Source of the DNA: Butyrivibrio sp.
GTDB lineage: Bacteria > Bacillota > Clostridia > Lachnospirales > Lachnospiraceae
Reading direction: 5' to 3'
NCBI GenBank assembly: GCA_015056495.1
Contig: SVGC01000018.1
Span: 1 to 64,000, forward strand
DNA length: 64,000 nt
Shown: positions 8,550 through 16,896 of the stretch, in pieces
How the letters are laid out: the number at the start of each line of letters is the position of its first letter
Numbering within the stretch: the stretch's first letter is position 1
Notes under the pieces: model-generated
What the model was told of the DNA's origin: nothing
Databases searched by the model: none
What the model saw: the letters and a program-made list of their open reading frames with translations, nothing else
Position numbers and translations under genes: made by a program

Positions 8550-8713
8550 CTAGTGTGCTGACTTGTTCATCTTTAATCAAATTGCGAAGTATATGGATTT
8601 ATCTACAAGGAAACAAAATCGATGGCAATGCGGGCATTGTCGAGATTTTTTGACGAAGTAGATAAATTCAGATACAAGTAATTTGGTTAATTATGAATGA
8701 GTCAGTACACTAG
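8550..8713. mobile_element. Decayed small element with 21-bp imperfect terminal inverted repeats
   Basis: The left terminus at 8550-8570 starts CTAGTGTGCTGACTTGTTCA. The right terminus at 8693-8713 is its reverse complement at 18 of 21 positions. Between them is a frame open from a stop at 8574-8576 to TAA 8679-8681 (ending MAMRALSRFFDEVDKFRYK) that looks like the C-terminal relic of a larger protein. The right end (about 8650-8716) recurs in inverted orientation at 34397-34462. This fits a MITE-like or IS-derived remnant; the family is not recognised. Confidence 0.5.
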
Positions 8714-8780
8714 TACAGATATTTTAAAACATCTGTACTAGATAGTTCTCAGAACAAAACACCGGCAGTCCCCAGAATTT

Positions 8781-9662
8781 TTAAGAAATCTTAAAATCAT
8801 GTGTAATATCAAATTTCTGCTCAAAGGCATTGAGCATTATATTCATTGTCAAATTGGCTTTCTTGGCGACGTCATTGTGTATGATCATGGCACAATCCTT
8901 AAGCTCTACATGCTCAGTTCGATATGAGATGACTGCTACATCCTTCAAATCCACGAATTGACTTATGCTCAGAGCCAGATAAGCGCCATTTACTAGAAGC
9001 TTTTTGCCCTTGAGCCTTTTAAGAGCTTTTTTATCGAAGCTATTCATGACTATTACTCTGTTCTGAGGCACTATAGAGCATATGTAATCCAGATATTTTT
9101 TATTATCATAAGCATCTGTCAGGAAATAAAAGTCATCCCCAAGGCATTTTGAAGCCTCTTTTCCCAAGGCCTGCATATCAGTATAGACCTGGTAAAAGAG
9201 GAAATCATTGACTATCATATCTGCGCAGATGATTGGTACATAGTATTTGTCAGCCATGCGCTTGAAGTCTTCTTCAGGGATATCTATCGCGATTATGCCA
9301 TCCAGCATGCGATTAGGCGCCATATCAGCAGATTCCTGATCAAAAGGAATGATTATAGTGCTGTAGTTCATGCGACTGAATCTCTCAACCATCAGGTTTA
9401 CAAGGTGCATGATCTCCAGGTTCCTTGAAGGAGAATCTTCTCTGACATGGTAGGTTATACCTATCATGTTGTTCTTGCCTGTAGCGAGGCTCTTTGCTTC
9501 GTGGCTTGGTATGTAATGCAGGAGATTAGCCATCTGAAGGACCTTTTTACGAGTCTCTTCGCTGATCTTCTGACCTTCTTTATTATTCAAGACATATGAT
9601 ACGGTGGCAACTGATACGCCAGCGGCCTTTGCTACATCTTTTGCTGTTGGTTTCTTATTCAT
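8781..9662 (-). CDS. LacI-family transcriptional regulator of the adjacent alpha-glucan locus
   Basis: The N-terminus is a clear LacI helix-turn-helix with hinge (KPTAKDVAKAAGVSVATVSY, then VLNNKEGQKISEETRKKV, residues about 3-58). A sugar-sensing periplasmic-binding-like domain follows. ATG 9662 is preferred over a longer frame because AGGGGGA precedes it and the protein then begins MNKKPTAKDVAKAAG. At 293 residues it is shorter than the usual 330-340; the sensor domain ends soon after NLTMNIMLNAFEQKF. It is divergent from the alpha-glucan operon, and palindromes with the central CG typical of LacI operators fill the space between. Repression of that operon relieved by a malto-oligosaccharide is the simplest reading; the ligand is inferred. 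Confidence 0.92.
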   Translation of the reverse strand: MNKKPTAKDVAKAAGVSVATVSYVLNNKEGQKISEETRKKVLQMANLLHYIPSHEAKSLATGKNNMIGITYHVREDSPSRNLEIMHLVNLMVERFSRMNYSTIIIPFDQESADMAPNRMLDGIIAIDIPEEDFKRMADKYYVPIICADMIVNDFLFYQVYTDMQALGKEASKCLGDDFYFLTDAYDNKKYLDYICSIVPQNRVIVMNSFDKKALKRLKGKKLLVNGAYLALSISQFVDLKDVAVISYRTEHVELKDCAMIIHNDVAKKANLTMNIMLNAFEQKFDITHDFKIS

Positions 9663-9722
9663 GGAAATATGATCCCCCTGAAAAAAAAGTAATATTGTCA
9701 TTTTATTTCTAAAAAATTCAAC

Positions 9723-9790
9723 TTAACGAATTAAAACAAATACCAAAATCTACAGTTAGTGAAATGAGTAATGTTAAGTTAACCGATTAA
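9723..9790. promoter_or_regulatory. Two LacI-operator-like sites near the lacI-type gene
   Basis: TTAACGAATTAA lies at 9723-9734 and TTAACCGATTAA at 9779-9790. Both resemble the two stronger sites at the operon promoter. They lie 5' of the divergent regulator gene, so autoregulation or DNA looping between the two clusters is possible. Between 9791 and 9960 I see no gene and no further clear site. Confidence 0.5.
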
Positions 9791-9960
9791 GTTTATAATA
9801 ACGACCTTTTGTCTAAAAGTCAATTAAACTAGAGGCAAATTGCTGTAAAGCAATAAAATAGGTTTCAATTCTTTGGACAGTTAGCTTTTCTGAGCGAACT
9901 GTGAGTAAAAATGGATATTGTGGCGAAAAAACTACGATCACAACAATTAACTTAAAAGAA

Positions 9961-10018
9961 TTGACAATGCAAATCAGATGTGCTAATGTTCACTTAAACG
10001 GTTAACTTAAACAGTTAA
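9961..10018 (+). promoter_or_regulatory. Promoter with tandem LacI-type operators for the alpha-glucan operon
   Basis: TTGACA (9961-9966), a 17-nt spacer and TAATGT (9984-9989, preceded by TG as in extended -10 elements) form a strong promoter. Immediately downstream, over the expected start site, are TTAAACGGTTAA (9994-10005) and TTAAACAGTTAA (10007-10018), near-palindromes 13 bp apart with the central CG or CA step of LacI-family operators. A repressor bound here would block initiation. Confidence 0.75.
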
Positions 10019-10039
10019 GTAAAATTATGGAGGATGGTT

Positions 10040-10813
10040 ATGAATAAGAATTTTGTAAAGATTGTTACAGGAATCGCATGTATGACACTGCTTTCAGCAT
10101 CACTTATGGGTTGCTCAGGCAATACAGAAACAGCTGATACTACAGCTTCTGTAGAGGCTTCAAGTGAAGCTGCAGCAGAGATCACAGTTACATTTATGGA
10201 AGGTGAAACTGTTCTTGGAACAGCTACTGCTCAGGCAGGAGAGGTTCTTAGCGCTGATTCATACAGCAATTATGAGACAAAAGAAGGTTCAGAATTTTTA
10301 GGATGGTATGAGGCACCTTCATTTATCGAAGCCAGCAAAAAAGATCTTACAACAGATACATTTGAAGAAGATACAACACTGTATGCAAGCTTCAGTGCAG
10401 CAGAAGTTACTGAAGATACAAGAAAATGGTACCTTGCAGGAACATCTCAGACAGGTCCTCTTAAGGACAACAACTGGGCTGGAGATATCGGTCAGGAGCT
10501 GATTGACAGCTTTGAACTTGTTCCAACAGGCAATGCAGTTAATGAATTTGCTATTACAATTGACCTTTATGCAGGCGATGAATTCCAGATCATTGCTGAC
10601 TGGTCATGGGATGTACAGAAGGGTTATGGTCTTTTCACAGAGCTTGATGATACACAGTTTGCAAGCGGTGGCAGCCTTGGCGGTTCAGAACAGAAAGCTA
10701 ATGTAGATGTACTTCAGGATGGTAATTACACAATTACACTTACAACCAATCCTGATAACAGCTCACTCGATACAGTTGTAATTGTTAGAAATGGTGATGT
10801 GACAAATGAATAA
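10040..10813 (+). CDS. Surface lipoprotein with InlB-type repeat and a starch-binding-like domain
   Basis: A lipoprotein signal peptide (hydrophobic stretch, then LMGC lipobox) precedes a Ser/Thr/Glu linker. An InlB B-repeat-like beta domain follows (about 45-120, ITVTFMEGETVLGTATAQ ... FLGWYEAP ... TTLYASF). The C-terminal domain (about 130-255) has WYLAGTSQTGPLKDNNWAGD and DYNYTI-like strands, resembling the WxxxG...W carbohydrate modules of SusE/F-like and CBM proteins. ATG 10040 is chosen because GGAGG ends 6 nt before it; the ATG at 10034 abuts that site. The gene leads the operon and overlaps the GH13 gene by 8 nt. A starch- or maltodextrin-binding role at the cell surface is inferred. 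Confidence 0.75.
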   Translation: MNKNFVKIVTGIACMTLLSASLMGCSGNTETADTTASVEASSEAAAEITVTFMEGETVLGTATAQAGEVLSADSYSNYETKEGSEFLGWYEAPSFIEASKKDLTTDTFEEDTTLYASFSAAEVTEDTRKWYLAGTSQTGPLKDNNWAGDIGQELIDSFELVPTGNAVNEFAITIDLYAGDEFQIIADWSWDVQKGYGLFTELDDTQFASGGSLGGSEQKANVDVLQDGNYTITLTTNPDNSSLDTVVIVRNGDVTNE

Positions 10814-12512
10814 GTATGCAGTACAGCATATCATGGACTCATCCTATTGTTTCCCCACAGGAGAGCATGATATTACCATAAGACTACGTACTGCAAAGGA
10901 TGACATCAGTCAGGTCTGGTTATTTTACGAGAGTAAATACCGTATTCAGGAACATCAGAATAAGGCTGAGATGACCAAGGTCTTTTCCGGAAGTGAATTT
11001 GACTACTATTCCATAAGCCTTCACCTGGAAGATACCAGACTTGCCTACGTTTTTTACCTGTTTGATGGAAAAGAGTATAAATACTTTTCTGAAGATGGCC
11101 TGACTGACACATACGACTATAGCAAGGGCTATTACAATTTCTTCCAGTTTCCATATATCAACAAGGTTGATATCCTGCCAATGGTAGATTGGATGCGCTC
11201 TGCAAGGTTTTATCAGATATTTGTAGATCGATTCAATATCGGCGATAAATCTAAGGATATGAGCTATGTCAATATGGAATGGGGTGAAAAGCCTACGCCT
11301 AAGAGCTTTGCGGGCGGCGATATTAAGGGTATAACAGAAAAACTTGATTATATTAAGAGCCTGGGGATCGATTCAATCTATCTGACACCTATTTTTAAAT
11401 CTATCTCTAATCATAAGTATGATATCAGCGATTATCTTGAGATAGACAAGGATTTTGGTACCAAGGATGACCTTAGAGAGCTGGTAGATAAGGCTCATGA
11501 AAAAGGCATGCACATAGTTCTGGATGCAGTCTTTAATCATTGCAGTGATGAGATGATCCAGTTTCAGGACGTATTAAAAAATGGTATTGCCTCAGAATAT
11601 CATGACTGGTTCATAATTGATGGCGATAAGCCGGATCAGGAAAAAGTTAACTATGAAACTTTTGCCTCTTGCAATTATATGCCAAAACTTGATACATCCA
11701 ATCCAGAAGTTAGAAAGTTCCTGATAGGTATAGCAGTTCATTATATCAATGAATATCATATTGATGGCTGGAGACTTGATGTTTCAGATGAGGTAAGCCA
11801 CGATTTCTGGAGAGAATTTAGAAGAGCAGTCAAAGAGGCAGCTCCGGAAGCAGTTATCATTGGAGAAAACTGGCATGACGCTTCTGTTTATCTAAAGGGT
11901 GATCAGTATGACAGTATCATGAACTACGCATTTACTAAAGCAGCGCTTGATTACTGGAGTACAGATCAGTTAGATGCAAAAGGCATGGCACAGCGCTTAA
12001 ATGACCTTTTGGCAAGGAACAGCGATACTGTAGACCACATGATGCTCAATCTTTTGGATAGCCATGATACCCACAGATTCTTTAGTGAGGTCCATGAGGA
12101 TGAGAGCAGGCTAAAAGAAGCTCTTTGCCTGTTATATCTGTATCCGGGAGTTCCATGTATTTTTTATGGAACAGAGCTTAAGACCACAGGCGGCTATGAT
12201 CCTGACTGCCGCAAGTGCATGGACTGGGATAAAGCAGCTGGAGTTGATCAGACAGATATTTATAAAATAATCACGACCCTGGCAGATCTTAGGAAAACAT
12301 ATGACTTTAGCTCCAGTTTACCGGTAATCACTGCGGACGAGAGTGGAAAAGTATTGGAAATGAGATATAAAATAGGAGACGCTGAAATTGATCTCTATAT
12401 CAACAATACAGACACTGTCTGCACATTGCCTTGTGACGATCAGACTATGCTTAAAGTTGATGCCGGGAAAGCAATTATAATGGTCAATGGAAAAAAGATA
12501 TTAGCTACATGA
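10806..12512 (+). CDS. GH13 alpha-glucan hydrolase, neopullulanase/cyclomaltodextrinase type, cytoplasmic
   Basis: All four GH13 regions are present: DAVFNHCSD (region I), GWRLDVSDE with the nucleophile Asp325 (II), IIGENWHDA with the acid/base Glu354 (III), and LLDSHDTHR with Asp421 (IV). An N-terminal beta domain (about 1-115) resembles the CBM34 module of neopullulanases and maltogenic amylases, and a short C-terminal beta domain closes the 568-residue protein. No signal peptide is visible, so it should cleave imported maltodextrins or cyclodextrins, consistent with the importer genes just downstream. The start overlaps the lipoprotein gene by 8 nt. Assignment to GH13 is certain; the exact specificity (neopullulanase, cyclomaltodextrinase or maltogenic amylase) cannot be fixed by eye. 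Confidence 0.93.
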   Translation: MNKYAVQHIMDSSYCFPTGEHDITIRLRTAKDDISQVWLFYESKYRIQEHQNKAEMTKVFSGSEFDYYSISLHLEDTRLAYVFYLFDGKEYKYFSEDGLTDTYDYSKGYYNFFQFPYINKVDILPMVDWMRSARFYQIFVDRFNIGDKSKDMSYVNMEWGEKPTPKSFAGGDIKGITEKLDYIKSLGIDSIYLTPIFKSISNHKYDISDYLEIDKDFGTKDDLRELVDKAHEKGMHIVLDAVFNHCSDEMIQFQDVLKNGIASEYHDWFIIDGDKPDQEKVNYETFASCNYMPKLDTSNPEVRKFLIGIAVHYINEYHIDGWRLDVSDEVSHDFWREFRRAVKEAAPEAVIIGENWHDASVYLKGDQYDSIMNYAFTKAALDYWSTDQLDAKGMAQRLNDLLARNSDTVDHMMLNLLDSHDTHRFFSEVHEDESRLKEALCLLYLYPGVPCIFYGTELKTTGGYDPDCRKCMDWDKAAGVDQTDIYKIITTLADLRKTYDFSSSLPVITADESGKVLEMRYKIGDAEIDLYINNTDTVCTLPCDDQTMLKVDAGKAIIMVNGKKILAT

Positions 12513-12614
12513 TCTGAGAAAATATGGTAAGTAGCCTGCATATCAAGCAACAGTAGTAATGACCATTTAGAAAATGAAGATAAAAGATGATTCTTTAGAT
12601 AAGAGGAGAGCGGT

Positions 12615-14114
12615 ATGGGTAGACAATTTGTAAAAATAGGTTCTGCAGTGCTTGCAACAGCAATGCTTGTAACTGGTTGTTCTTCAACATCCGGTGGTAG
12701 TACAGAAGGAAGTACTGAGACTGCATCAGCCAATCCAACAGGAGAAAAGATAACACTTAGGATCCTTGAAAACGATACAGCCAAATCTCAGGGTTATCTG
12801 GATGAGCTCCTTAATGCATTTAATAAGGCGTATGCAGATCAGGGAATCGAAGCTGTAGATGCCAACATGGAAGAATATTCAGATCTTGCAGAAAACGGCC
12901 CTTATGGATATGGCCCTGACGTATTGTATCAGGCCAATGATCAGATCATGACCTATGCAGAAGATAAACATATCATGGCACTTAATCTTGAAGATTATGA
13001 ATGCTATGACAAGGTTCCACAGGAGGCATTTGACGCATTTAAGATAACTGTTGATGGAACAGACTATTATTGTGGAATACCTGTAAATGTTCAGGAGCCA
13101 ATGCTTTTTTACAGAGCAGATATGATGCCTGAGAACTGGGAAACAGAATGGGATCAGGATGGAAATGGAGTAGCAGATTTCTTTGAGAGTTGGAATGCAC
13201 TCTATGCATATTCCAAGTACTTAAGAGAAAATGATGAGAGTGCTAATAAAGATTCTCAGTATGGACTTATGGCTCCATTGAACGATCTGTACATGATGGC
13301 TGAATTTACTTTTTCATACGGCGGATATGTATTTGGCCTTGATGAAGAGGGCAATTACGATTCATCTGATATAGGCTTTAATAAAGGCGATTCTGCAACT
13401 GGACTTCTTGCTATGAAAGAGTTTGCAAGTCTTATGAGCGAAGAGTGTATTGATGATTCTGTTAAAACAAGCAGATATTCCAAGGTAGCAGATGGAACAT
13501 TTTTCTGTTCAATCTCAACTCCTGATACATATACTCTTTTCCATGAAAAACTAGTAGCTGTTTATGAAGAAGAGGGACTTAGTGCTGATGAAGCTGAGCA
13601 GAAGGCTACTGAAAATCTTATGATGGTAGAGTTGCCATCCAAGATGCCTGCAAATGGCGATATTACAGCAGACCCTGCTACACTTTCAGATAGCGATTAT
13701 GTAGATACCCAAGTCATGGGTGGTGTGAATGGATATGCTATAAGCGCTTATACCAAGCACAAAGAAGCTTGTGTTGCATTCATCAACTTTGCTACAAGCT
13801 ATGACATGATCTCTATGAGAGCAGATATCCTTGGAATTGCTCCTACAAGATCTGATGTTGCCAGCGAGATCGGCGGTGTTACAGATACTATTTTTAACAG
13901 TCTTGAAGCTGGAAATATCTATCTGATGCCATCTATCAAAGCTGTAGACCAGATATGGGACCCGATGCAGACATTGTTTGCTGATGTAGCCAAGGATGCA
14001 TTCAGAGCTAAAAATGGCGAAGCAGAAAAATATACAGACGTAGATAGTATGCAGAAAGCATTGGATAATTCGGTTCAGAGCATATATGACGCGATTTATA
14101 CCCTTGCTCAATAA
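12615..14114 (+). CDS. Extracellular sugar-binding lipoprotein of an ABC importer (MalE-like)
   Basis: The protein begins with a lipoprotein signal (AVLATAMLVTGCSS) and continues as a family 1 extracellular solute-binding protein (ITLRILENDTAKSQGYLDEL, GPDVLYQANDQIMTYAED, CGIPVNVQEPMLFYRADM). At 499 residues it is about 80 longer than E. coli MalE, with an insertion around 225-300. It precedes two matching permease genes and follows the GH13 gene, so malto-oligosaccharides are the likely ligand. The 102-nt gap before it holds no visible terminator, and a GAGGAGAG site precedes the ATG. Confidence 0.93.
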   Translation: MGRQFVKIGSAVLATAMLVTGCSSTSGGSTEGSTETASANPTGEKITLRILENDTAKSQGYLDELLNAFNKAYADQGIEAVDANMEEYSDLAENGPYGYGPDVLYQANDQIMTYAEDKHIMALNLEDYECYDKVPQEAFDAFKITVDGTDYYCGIPVNVQEPMLFYRADMMPENWETEWDQDGNGVADFFESWNALYAYSKYLRENDESANKDSQYGLMAPLNDLYMMAEFTFSYGGYVFGLDEEGNYDSSDIGFNKGDSATGLLAMKEFASLMSEECIDDSVKTSRYSKVADGTFFCSISTPDTYTLFHEKLVAVYEEEGLSADEAEQKATENLMMVELPSKMPANGDITADPATLSDSDYVDTQVMGGVNGYAISAYTKHKEACVAFINFATSYDMISMRADILGIAPTRSDVASEIGGVTDTIFNSLEAGNIYLMPSIKAVDQIWDPMQTLFADVAKDAFRAKNGEAEKYTDVDSMQKALDNSVQSIYDAIYTLAQ

Positions 14115-14134
14115 GAAAAAGTTGGACTGGTAGA

Positions 14135-15424
14135 ATGGAAAAAAGAAATAATATGCCGCTCTGGTGCTCATGTATCATCATGGGCACTGGGCAGCTCATG
14201 TATAAACAATGGATTAAAGGATTATTGTATTTAGCAGTATTTGTCCTATTCATATATTTCCTTATTACAACAGGCATTACAGATATTATTGGCTTTTTTA
14301 CATTAGGAACTGTTGAAGGAGATGCGTGGCTGGGAATAGAAGGCGATGATTCTATCATGATGATGCTCAAGGGTATCCTGGCATTCATTATCATTGCTCT
14401 TTTTGCTCTTATTCACTATAGCAATATCAAGGATGTGCAGAGCATCAGTAAGAAATTATCTGAAGGCAAAGAGATTCCGTCTTTTTTTAAGGCAGTTTCT
14501 ATTTTTACAGATAAAAAATTCTATGTTGTAGCGCTGGCACTTCCAGTGGTGGGAGTACTGATATTTAACGTGCTTCCAATCATATTTATGACTCTCATAG
14601 CATTCACTAACTATGGTGGAGATATAGTTCCGCCTAAGCTTGTGGACTGGATTGGATTTGACAATTTCAAAAAAATCTTTGTTTTGTCAGATCTAAAGGC
14701 AACCTTCGTCAGAATACTTGGCTGGAATATAGTATGGGCGTTTGTTTCAACGTTCATCAATTATTTCGGAGGACTTCTTTTGGCATTACTGCTTAATAAA
14801 GAATGTGTCAAAGGAAAGACCTTCTGGAGAGCATTTCCTATCCTGGCTTATGCTGTGCCTGGTTTTATAACATTATTAGGATTTAAGTTCATGTTCTCAT
14901 ATGGCGGACCTATCAATTACTACATCACAAGAACCGGAGCCAACGCGATCGGATTTCTTGATATTGATGCAGGCTGGAAAGCAAGGATCATTGGTATTTT
15001 GGTCAATGCCTGGATTTCTGTTCCTACTTCAATGCTTTTGGCAACAGGTATGCTTTCCAATATGAACGCTGAACTGTATGAAGCAGCAAGTATTGATGGA
15101 GCTACAAAATGGGTTCAGTTTATCAAGCTGACACTTCCTTTTGTAGTGTTCTCAACAACGCCGACACTCATTACAAGCTTTGTAGGAAACTTTAATAACT
15201 TTGGAGTATTCTATTTCCTGAGAGGCGGATTGTATCTGGATGGCTATTTCCTTGCAAGTGATACAGACCTCTTGATCAACTGGCTATACAATCTGTCCAT
15301 TGATAATAACTACTATGGAATAGGCGCTGCCATAAGTCTGGTGATCTTTATCATCACTTCAGTATTTTCACTTGGAACTTATGTAAATAGTTCTGCTTTC
15401 AAGAAGGAGGATACATATCGATGA
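14135..15424 (+). CDS. ABC sugar importer permease, MalF-like, with N-terminal extra membrane domain
   Basis: The 429-residue membrane protein has an N-terminal section with two hydrophobic helices (LLYLAVFVLFIYFLITT; MMLKGILAFIIIALFALI) before the canonical six-helix permease core. The core carries the EAA loop (YEAASIDGATKWVQFIKLTLP) that docks on the ATPase, typical of MalF-type subunits. It lies 20 nt after the binding protein gene and overlaps the next permease gene by 4 nt. No ATPase gene is in the locus, so a shared MsmX/UgpC-type ATPase encoded elsewhere is presumably used, as in many Firmicutes. Confidence 0.93.
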   Translation: MEKRNNMPLWCSCIIMGTGQLMYKQWIKGLLYLAVFVLFIYFLITTGITDIIGFFTLGTVEGDAWLGIEGDDSIMMMLKGILAFIIIALFALIHYSNIKDVQSISKKLSEGKEIPSFFKAVSIFTDKKFYVVALALPVVGVLIFNVLPIIFMTLIAFTNYGGDIVPPKLVDWIGFDNFKKIFVLSDLKATFVRILGWNIVWAFVSTFINYFGGLLLALLLNKECVKGKTFWRAFPILAYAVPGFITLLGFKFMFSYGGPINYYITRTGANAIGFLDIDAGWKARIIGILVNAWISVPTSMLLATGMLSNMNAELYEAASIDGATKWVQFIKLTLPFVVFSTTPTLITSFVGNFNNFGVFYFLRGGLYLDGYFLASDTDLLINWLYNLSIDNNYYGIGAAISLVIFIITSVFSLGTYVNSSAFKKEDTYR

Positions 15425-16260
15425 AAAAGAAGATCAGACCAAAGAATGTATTGGAAGTATGCGTAACATATATCATATTGATCGCGGTTGCGTTTATATT
15501 CTTTTTCCCTATCCTGTGGCTGGTGCTGGCGTCTTTTTCCAAAACCGGCTCAATATATGACTTTAAGGGCTTTTTCCCTTCAGCCTACAGCCTGGATACT
15601 TATAAAAAGCTATTTACAGATACATCCATGTATGACTATCCTTCATGGCTTCGCAATAGCTTGTTTGTTGCAGTATTTTCATGTCTCATAGGCACAACAC
15701 TTGTTATTTTAACTGCTTATGTAATGAGTAGATTCAGATTCAGGATGCGTAAGCCTATCATGAAGACAACGCTGGTACTTAGCATGTTTCCAAGTTTCAT
15801 GGGCATGACAGCAGTATACCTGATCATGGTCAATTTTGGGCTTATCAACAATCTCTGGAGCCTTGTACTTGTATATTCAGCCGGCGCTCCTATGAGTTAC
15901 CTTGTGCAAAAGGGATATTTTGACACGATCAACAACTCCATATATGAGGCTGCAAAAATAGATGGAGCAACTAATCCAACTATTTTCTGGAGAGTTACAC
16001 TACCTTTATCCAAGCCAATCCTTGTATATACAGCCTTGACCTCTTTTGCATGGCCATGGAGCGACTTCATCCTGCCAAATATGCTCCTTAAAAACAGAGA
16101 CCTATGGACCGTAGCAGTTGGCCTGACCCACATCGGAGAAACTGAGTTTTCCAGATTTGCTGCAGGAGCAATCTTCATAGCTGTTCCAATCGTAACGCTA
16201 TACTTTGCACTGTCTAACTTCCTCGTTGCAGGCGTCTCTGATGGTGCAGTGAAAGGGTGA
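15421..16260 (+). CDS. ABC sugar importer permease, MalG-like
   Basis: This 279-residue protein has about six transmembrane segments and the EAA motif YEAAKIDGATNPTIFWRVTLP that contacts the nucleotide-binding subunit. It pairs with the MalF-like protein, and the ATGA overlap of 4 nt implies coupled translation. The C-terminus (ALSNFLVAGVSDGAVKG) is typical of MalG-type permeases, which end in VxGxxxGAVKG. It is the last gene of the alpha-glucan operon; a single arm of a dispersed palindrome follows 20 nt downstream. Confidence 0.94.
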   Translation: MKKKIRPKNVLEVCVTYIILIAVAFIFFFPILWLVLASFSKTGSIYDFKGFFPSAYSLDTYKKLFTDTSMYDYPSWLRNSLFVAVFSCLIGTTLVILTAYVMSRFRFRMRKPIMKTTLVLSMFPSFMGMTAVYLIMVNFGLINNLWSLVLVYSAGAPMSYLVQKGYFDTINNSIYEAAKIDGATNPTIFWRVTLPLSKPILVYTALTSFAWPWSDFILPNMLLKNRDLWTVAVGLTHIGETEFSRFAAGAIFIAVPIVTLYFALSNFLVAGVSDGAVKG

Positions 16261-16280
16261 CGGTCAACGAGCCACCGGGG

Positions 16281-16310
16281 GAGTCACCGGGGACGTATCA
16301 GATTGACTCA
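16281..16310. repeat. Single arm of the GAGTCAC-GGGGACGTATC REP-like family
   Basis: The 30 bases beginning GAGTCACCGGGGACGTATC and ending GATTGACTCA recur at 27901-27970 (as a palindrome) and 33341-33452 (three arms). Here only one arm is present, and it ends within the 3' end of the MerR gene. Confidence 0.85.
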
Positions 16311-16739
16311 CTTATCTAAGCGCTCACACCATTTTTCATAATAATCTAGCTTGAATTGAAGTAGCTTTAGCTGCTTCTTTTTTTCTTTTATCTGGTCTTT
16401 AATGATCTTTTCCTGTTTTTTTAGTAGTTCAAATCTTTCTGGAACAGTTGAATCACCTATAATACATAGCTCAACATAGTCCTGCATCTCTTTGATGGAG
16501 AGTCCGGAATTGCTCAGGCACTCCAAGAGCTTGGCCCATTGGAGATCTGCCTCGGAGAAAAGGCGCTTGCCGGATTCATTTTTCTGAAGGAAAGGAAACA
16601 AACCCTTGTCGTCATAGAAACGAAGTGTATGCTCTGATATTTCAACTAATTTGGCTGCCTGTGTAACAGAATATTTAGGTGTTGTATCCAAGGGATGATC
16701 CATGGCTAGGGAGTTAACACAATCTTTCATATTTACCAT
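16308..16739 (-). CDS. MerR-family transcriptional regulator controlling the adjacent ene-reductase
   Basis: The N-terminal winged helix-turn-helix of the MerR family is plain (YSVTQAAKLVEISEHTLRFY, then DDKGLFPF and GKRLFSEADLQWAKLLECL). A long C-terminal helix for dimerisation follows (FELLKKQEKIIKDQIKEKKKQ). There is no large effector domain and only scattered cysteines, so a small-molecule or stress signal is likely. ATG 16739 is chosen because GAGG lies 8 nt upstream, giving 143 residues; a longer frame would lack this site. The gene is divergent from the flavoenzyme gene, and both upstream regions carry the same 14-nt sequence in opposite orientation. The end overlaps a dispersed palindrome arm by 3 nt. 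Confidence 0.9.
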   Translation of the reverse strand: MVNMKDCVNSLAMDHPLDTTPKYSVTQAAKLVEISEHTLRFYDDKGLFPFLQKNESGKRLFSEADLQWAKLLECLSNSGLSIKEMQDYVELCIIGDSTVPERFELLKKQEKIIKDQIKEKKKQLKLLQFKLDYYEKWCERLDK

Positions 16740-16749
16740 AACAATTACC

Positions 16750-16873
16750 TCGAGTAACTCTAATTTCAACTTTGATAAGAATAGCGTAAAAACAGGATAA
16801 AATCAATAACTAATTTTTTGAAAAGTATGTTAAAAAATAGTCATTGACTTAGAGTTACTCGAAGAACTATATA
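16750..16873. promoter_or_regulatory. Divergent MerR-controlled promoter region with duplicated operator
   Basis: TTAGAGTTACTCGA at 16849-16862 lies between a -35 TTGACT (16844-16849) and an AT-rich -10 (TATATA within 16868-16875). The elongated spacer of about 18-20 nt is typical of MerR-activated promoters. The core CTTAGAGTTACTCGAAG is a 17-nt dyad. The exact reverse complement of the 14-mer lies at 16750-16763, just before the merR-type gene, so the regulator probably controls both transcripts. Confidence 0.75.
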
Positions 16874-16896
16874 TAAATTATCAGGAGGTAGGAGTT

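Noticed and set aside
8574..8681. Zinc-ribbon transposase reading in an alternative frame (WQCGHC-like)
   Set aside because: The short CxxC match occurs in a frame with nearby stops and no supporting flanks; it is likely chance within a decayed element.
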